A stretch of 64,000 bases of DNA from the NCBI GenBank assembly GCA_964368815.1, contig CAYJDA010000010.1, forward strand, positions 5,160 through 69,159. Reading direction: 5' to 3'. Each line of letters starts with the position of its first letter. Position 1 is the stretch's first letter. The position numbers and the translations under genes are program-made. Origin of the DNA: CAYJBH01 sp964368815 (lineage in GTDB: Bacteria > Bacillota > Clostridia > Oscillospirales > Ruminococcaceae). The notes under the pieces are model-generated. The model did no database searches. It was not told where the DNA came from and saw nothing but the letters and a program-made list of their open reading frames with translations. Positions 60,292 through 64,000 of the stretch are shown here, in pieces.

Positions 60292-62019
60292 TTATCTAAG
60301 ATATGTTGCATAATCGCCAAGTAATTCAGTGCCGTCTTTAAGGCTTATCATTGGATAGTAGCTAAACTCATCAGTTCCATAAGGAGCGCTCACCAGCTCT
60401 ACATCACTTTGCAATTCACTTACATTGCATAAAATATACAAGACACTGCTTGTTGTTTCATAAAGAAGTTCTCCTCTAACATCCCCCTGTAGATTTTCGT
60501 ATATTTTTATAGGAGCATTCCAGCTGTTTACTATGAGGTAGTACTCGTTTCCTCCCTCGGTAGAGAAAAACTCAATGCTGTTTTGCTGTTCATCGGTTAA
60601 CGAGAGAAAATCCGGTATTTCATACCCAAAGGCATCAAATATTTCCTGTGAATATCCTACAAATAATACTTCATAGAGATCATCCGGCATCATCATATGA
60701 TTACTATCATAAAAAGAAGCTATTTTGATATCCATATCAGAAACCTGATGAACAACAAACCATTGACGATGTGCCTGCCCATACTGCCCCTGATACTGTA
60801 CTACATCCATATCGATAACCGACTGCCTTTTAACCGATATAATGTTGGGGTTTTGCAGCTGTGAGAGATCAGGACTTTGTGATATAGAATTTGCTAAATC
60901 AATAGATTCAATGCCGGCATTTTCTAAATAATCAACATCTAATGTTTCTAAAATTGTTCCGGGTAGATACGATCCGGCTTCATACATCTCAATAATAGAT
61001 TCTGCACTCTCTTCACTACCGGTAACTCTAACAAGCTCGTCATAACTTTGAAGAACCTTCGCTTTTTCGTAGTCCACAACGGCGATTTGCTCGTAGGTCT
61101 GGGCATGTTCCTCAATTATTACAAAAGAACCGTTATGAAAAACAGCCGACCGCCCTACGCTGTTTCCTCTTGGATAATCGGCAAGAAACGCCTTGGTCTC
61201 GTTGGTAACCTCTTCATAATGGGTGGGATATCCAACTCCAACTATAGTATGGAATTCGGAGTTTGAATACAGCATCTGTAGCTCGTGTTCAAAATCTCCC
61301 TGCGAAACTTCGTCAAAGTTAATGTAATAGTTTGTTGGAACATATCCTGCGTTGTCGTATTCATAATAGGTTTCAAAGCTCTTAACGATGCTAAAGTATA
61401 CATCGTTATATTCCCAGAATGTTCTCTCAAGAACACCGTTCATATCTCCGCCGGTAACGAGATAGGTTTTATCGCCAACTGTGGCATACTCAATATTAAA
61501 CTGTATGCCCTCTTCACCAAAGTAGGAAAGATTAAACTCGTCTATAAATTGAGCTCCGCCATCTTCCCCGATGGTATAAATCATAACCGTGGGATTATCG
61601 TCGCCACCTATGAACGCTTCATTGCTTTCGTCAAGATGCTCATCCTCCCTGTATTCTCCATACTCTCCGTTAAACACCCTTGCAATAACAAGTTCTAAAA
61701 CACCATCATTATTAAAATCAATAAGCTTTGCATATAAAGTTCCGTTGCTTTCTTCTGTACCCGGTATTGTGAGAGCTTTTTCATACGCGTAAATAAGAGA
61801 GGAATAAACACCATATCCCTCTGCTTGATGTGCTTGTTCAGGTATATCGTCTGCCTCAACTTCATCAATTTCGGAATTCGCATCCGATTGCACGGTTGAA
61901 ACATCAAGGTTTGCTATGGTATCGCTCAATGCATCGTTAAAGCCCGAACTGTCCGAACAGGCACAAAGCAACAATAAGATTGATGTCAACAATCCAATCA
62001 ACATTTTCATTTTCTTCAT
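60292..62019 (-). CDS. Large lipoprotein of unknown function
   Basis: About 575 residues with a lipoprotein signal peptide ending in the lipobox LLCAC (start of mature protein CSDSSG). ATG 62019 is favoured by GGGTGATTTT upstream; the frame also opens at 62031. The interior has KLIDFNNDGVLELVIARVFNGEYGEY, an FG-GAP/EF-hand-like DxNxDGxxELV repeat. Beyond that nothing is recognised. The gene follows an inverted repeat and a DUF4428-type gene on the same strand. Confidence 0.75.
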   Translation of the reverse strand: MKKMKMLIGLLTSILLLLCACSDSSGFNDALSDTIANLDVSTVQSDANSEIDEVEADDIPEQAHQAEGYGVYSSLIYAYEKALTIPGTEESNGTLYAKLIDFNNDGVLELVIARVFNGEYGEYREDEHLDESNEAFIGGDDNPTVMIYTIGEDGGAQFIDEFNLSYFGEEGIQFNIEYATVGDKTYLVTGGDMNGVLERTFWEYNDVYFSIVKSFETYYEYDNAGYVPTNYYINFDEVSQGDFEHELQMLYSNSEFHTIVGVGYPTHYEEVTNETKAFLADYPRGNSVGRSAVFHNGSFVIIEEHAQTYEQIAVVDYEKAKVLQSYDELVRVTGSEESAESIIEMYEAGSYLPGTILETLDVDYLENAGIESIDLANSISQSPDLSQLQNPNIISVKRQSVIDMDVVQYQGQYGQAHRQWFVVHQVSDMDIKIASFYDSNHMMMPDDLYEVLFVGYSQEIFDAFGYEIPDFLSLTDEQQNSIEFFSTEGGNEYYLIVNSWNAPIKIYENLQGDVRGELLYETTSSVLYILCNVSELQSDVELVSAPYGTDEFSYYPMISLKDGTELLGDYATYLR

Positions 62020-62060
62020 AAAATCACCCATAGCTACTCTAATAAATAATACTCATTATG

Positions 62061-62105
62061 AACACAGCCAAAATTTAGTATCTTTCACCTAATTTTGGCT
62101 ATGTT
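62061..62105. repeat. Long imperfect inverted repeat between two envelope genes
   Basis: AACACAGCCAAAATTTAG (62061-62078) and CTAATTTTGGCTATGTT (62089-62105) pair over about 15 positions with small flaws. No T-run follows on either strand, so it is not a standard terminator. It lies after the DUF4428-like gene and before the lipoprotein. Confidence 0.55.
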
Positions 62106-62143
62106 TAAACTTTACTAACTGCTTTTAACTTTTGCTTTATTTC

Positions 62144-62860
62144 TTAGCAGGCTCCTCCGCAGTATTCACAGCAGCCCGATGCATCCGGAGTTGTGGTCGC
62201 ATGGCAGTGTGGGCATGTCATGGCGGCTTTTGGAGTATTTGCTGCAACAACCTCTTCCCTCACCTGCTCTCTAAAACCTGTAAGGATTCTCTCTATTTCC
62301 TCAGCATCTCTTTCTGCCTCACGATATTCAGAACAAAATTTACTGTCAATATTTCCATCGTTAACATCAAAATTGATGTCGTCGAACCATGGAGAGTTTA
62401 CATGAATCGTCATTTTAAAATCGTAGCTATAGTCGTAACGTCTCGGGACATAGCTTTCCCTTTTGCCATCCTTGCCTTCTCTATATTTTTCGATTTTGGT
62501 TTCATCAATATCCAGCTCACATCCGGTAACCTGTGAGAAAGAAATAATATCCGGATTGTTGTCTCTCCACTTTTTGGTTCGAGAAAAAAGCCAGGTTTGG
62601 TTATCTTCATCTATGCAGATAAGATTTCTCTTACCGATAACCTTGGTAGGATTAAAGCTCTCAACCTTTTTCTTGTTTTCTTCACGGTATGCAAGCTGAG
62701 CCTTAATTTCCTCTACTGTAGAGTTTCTTCTGTCGTCGAAAAACGGAGACAGCTGTTTTGCGCAATCCTTACAAAGGTTACCGTCTTCTAACTTTCGGTT
62801 GCCAAGCAATCCAATTTTTTCACTACAAACGTCGCAGTACTTTTTGTCGAATAATCCCAT
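62144..62860 (-). CDS. DUF4428-like protein with zinc ribbons at both ends
   Basis: 238 residues. The N-terminus YCDVCSEKIGLLGNRKLEDGNLCKDCAKQLSPFF fits the DUF4428 zinc-binding domain. The C-terminus has CPHCHATTTPDASGCCEYCGGAC, a second Cys-rich ribbon. The middle is a soluble domain with a PH-like feel (TWLFSRTKKWRDNNPDIISFSQVTGCELD). Role unknown. Confidence 0.8.
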   Translation of the reverse strand: MGLFDKKYCDVCSEKIGLLGNRKLEDGNLCKDCAKQLSPFFDDRRNSTVEEIKAQLAYREENKKKVESFNPTKVIGKRNLICIDEDNQTWLFSRTKKWRDNNPDIISFSQVTGCELDIDETKIEKYREGKDGKRESYVPRRYDYSYDFKMTIHVNSPWFDDINFDVNDGNIDSKFCSEYREAERDAEEIERILTGFREQVREEVVAANTPKAAMTCPHCHATTTPDASGCCEYCGGAC

Positions 62861-62889
62861 AATTAAATCCTTTCATTGCTCAATTTAGC

Positions 62890-64000
62890 TTATTGTCCAT
62901 CGTCAATCTTACTAAGATTGTATGTCATTGTAAAAGATTCGCCATCATAGTCGTAATTATATGTTGCAGATAATACTCCGTTTTCAAGTGTTGGAGTGTA
63001 ATAAATCTTAGCGTTTGGATCCAGCGGAGTAGTAACCCCAAGCGTATTATCGCCATATCTCAAACCATAAACATTAATCCATGCATAATCGTCCACTATT
63101 GGTATAAAGGTATAATCAGTAAATTGACAGTTAAATGAAATTACAACCGACGAGATACTGCTTTCAAATGGTCCGTCTATATATAGTTCGAAGTAGGGAA
63201 TTCCGTCGGCATCATAGTTAACATATGCATAGCTCTCATAGGAGCCGATAATATATTCGTAGTCGCCTACATAATCGCTTATTATAAGTTCGCCGTACCA
63301 GTTCGACGGAGCATATACAGTATCTACCGCAACGGTCGGCTCATTGCCAAGTCCGGGAGCATTGTCATCACCTGTAGTTGCATCATCCCGTATAGGCGTA
63401 TCGCCATTGCCCTCCGGTACTTCATCCGGTGTAGAAGCATCATCGTCACCTGCAGGCACACCTCCGGATAGTGCTCCACCGTTGTTTTCATTTTCATCAG
63501 CATCGGTAGTGCCGGAATCGGAAGGGGCTACAGTTCCCTCTTTAATAAAGGTTATGTCCATCCCAAGACCTAACACATTTATCAAGCTTAATTCGTTTCC
63601 AATTAATGTTCCGTAATACTCATCCGAACCATCAATAATTGTAAATGTTGTTCCTTCCAAGGTCCATTTAGCTCCGTAATCAGAGCCATCATACATCAGG
63701 GTACATTTGCCGCCACTCTTAAGCTCAAGGTCGAATCCATTCGGGGAGATATCTTCGGGTTTCATCTCTACTCCCATCATGGTTGCTTTGGTTCCAATCC
63801 ATAATCCAATATTCGGATCATCATCATTACCGCCAGAAAGTAGCCTCGGGATAAATATAATTGCAAGAATTATTACCACTAAAACAGCAACACCTATTCC
63901 GGCAAAGATGAATATATTATTATTTATCGGTTTTTTAGCCGTAGCTACTCCGCCGCCATACTGAGGTTGCGGTGCTCCCATCGGCATTCCCTGCTGTGGT
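62890..64000 (-). CDS. Membrane-anchored protein, 5' end beyond the window
   Basis: The frame stays open to the window edge (PQQGMPMGAPQPQ precedes the first in-window ATG 63987), so the N-terminal part, probably Pro/Gln-rich and perhaps with a zinc ribbon, is missing. A membrane helix (IFIFAGIGVAVLVVIILAIIF) is followed by an extracytoplasmic beta domain (YDGSDYGAKWTLEGTTFTIID), then an Asp/Glu/Gly/Pro-rich linker and a second beta domain. No family recognised. Fits the pattern of zinc-ribbon plus TM envelope proteins near DUF4428 genes. Confidence 0.7.
   Translation of the reverse strand, partial: PQQGMPMGAPQPQYGGGVATAKKPINNNIFIFAGIGVAVLVVIILAIIFIPRLLSGGNDDDPNIGLWIGTKATMMGVEMKPEDISPNGFDLELKSGGKCTLMYDGSDYGAKWTLEGTTFTIIDGSDEYYGTLIGNELSLINVLGLGMDITFIKEGTVAPSDSGTTDADENENNGGALSGGVPAGDDDASTPDEVPEGNGDTPIRDDATTGDDNAPGLGNEPTVAVDTVYAPSNWYGELIISDYVGDYEYIIGSYESYAYVNYDADGIPYFELYIDGPFESSISSVVISFNCQFTDYTFIPIVDDYAWINVYGLRYGDNTLGVTTPLDPNAKIYYTPTLENGVLSATYNYDYDGESFTMTYNLSKIDDGQ

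Overview
The window looks like a chromosomal scaffold from a low-to-mid GC Gram-positive bacterium of the class Clostridia (Oscillospiraceae/Ruminococcaceae-like). Pointers are a meso-diaminopimelate dehydrogenase, a SpoVAE homologue and an SPL-type radical SAM protein, the paired GlgC/GlgD ADP-glucose pyrophosphorylase, an Lpl-type oligosaccharide ABC transporter, Der next to a DUF512 protein, and many lipobox lipoproteins. Several promoters match TTGACA-N16/17-TATAAT exactly. Two runs of exactly 100 N (37299-37398, 47400-47499) are assembly gaps, and both fall inside tandem repeats.

Layout. 1-3.6 kb: 5'-truncated topA, a Cys-type glutathione peroxidase, ddh. 3.6-8.6 kb: AT-rich accessory stretch with a frameshifted acyltransferase, a YtrA-like GntR regulator with a DUF4097-like protein and a two-gene ABC exporter, and an ANT(6)-like nucleotidyltransferase. 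8.8-12.4 kb: a lipoprotein, then an arsenic operon (arsR, permease, thioredoxin-like protein, arsC) with two ArsR boxes. 12.6-18.4 kb: MFS carrier, PhnP-like hydrolase, LplABC-type sugar transporter. 18.7-22 kb: pgl-zwf and a DMT permease. 22.1-32.9 kb: one eight-gene operon (DeoR regulator, sorbose-1-phosphate-reductase-like dehydrogenase, E2, E3, fused E1 alpha-beta, SDR, PHP protein, rhamnulokinase-like kinase), a sugar-phosphate pathway with its own thiamine/lipoate complex. 33-39.5 kb: lepA, AEC carrier, acpS, orphan mazF, spoVAE, a repeat array, PHP phosphatase, AbrB, XRE regulator. 40-45.7 kb: glycogen operon glgB-like, glgC, glgD, glgA. 45.8-60.2 kb: housekeeping genes (greA, ThuA, NUDIX, MazG-like, der, DUF512, rpmF, pgi, mutarotase, ttcA-like, rplM-rpsI, YabE-like, SPL-like, rpsB-tsf). 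60.3-64 kb: three uncharacterised envelope-related genes, the last cut by the window edge.

The most noteworthy observations are: (1) the GlgB-like protein heading the glycogen operon has lost all three GH13 catalytic residues while keeping an open frame; (2) the eight-gene operon at 22-33 kb suggests an unrecognised route for a (deoxy)sugar phosphate ending in acyl-CoA; (3) a dispersed structured repeat family whose first bases are the TAA stop codon of the preceding gene, with compensatory changes in its first hairpin between copies. No rRNA, tRNA, CRISPR array, insertion sequence or prophage was seen. All assignments come from reading the sequence and recalling family features; no database search was run.
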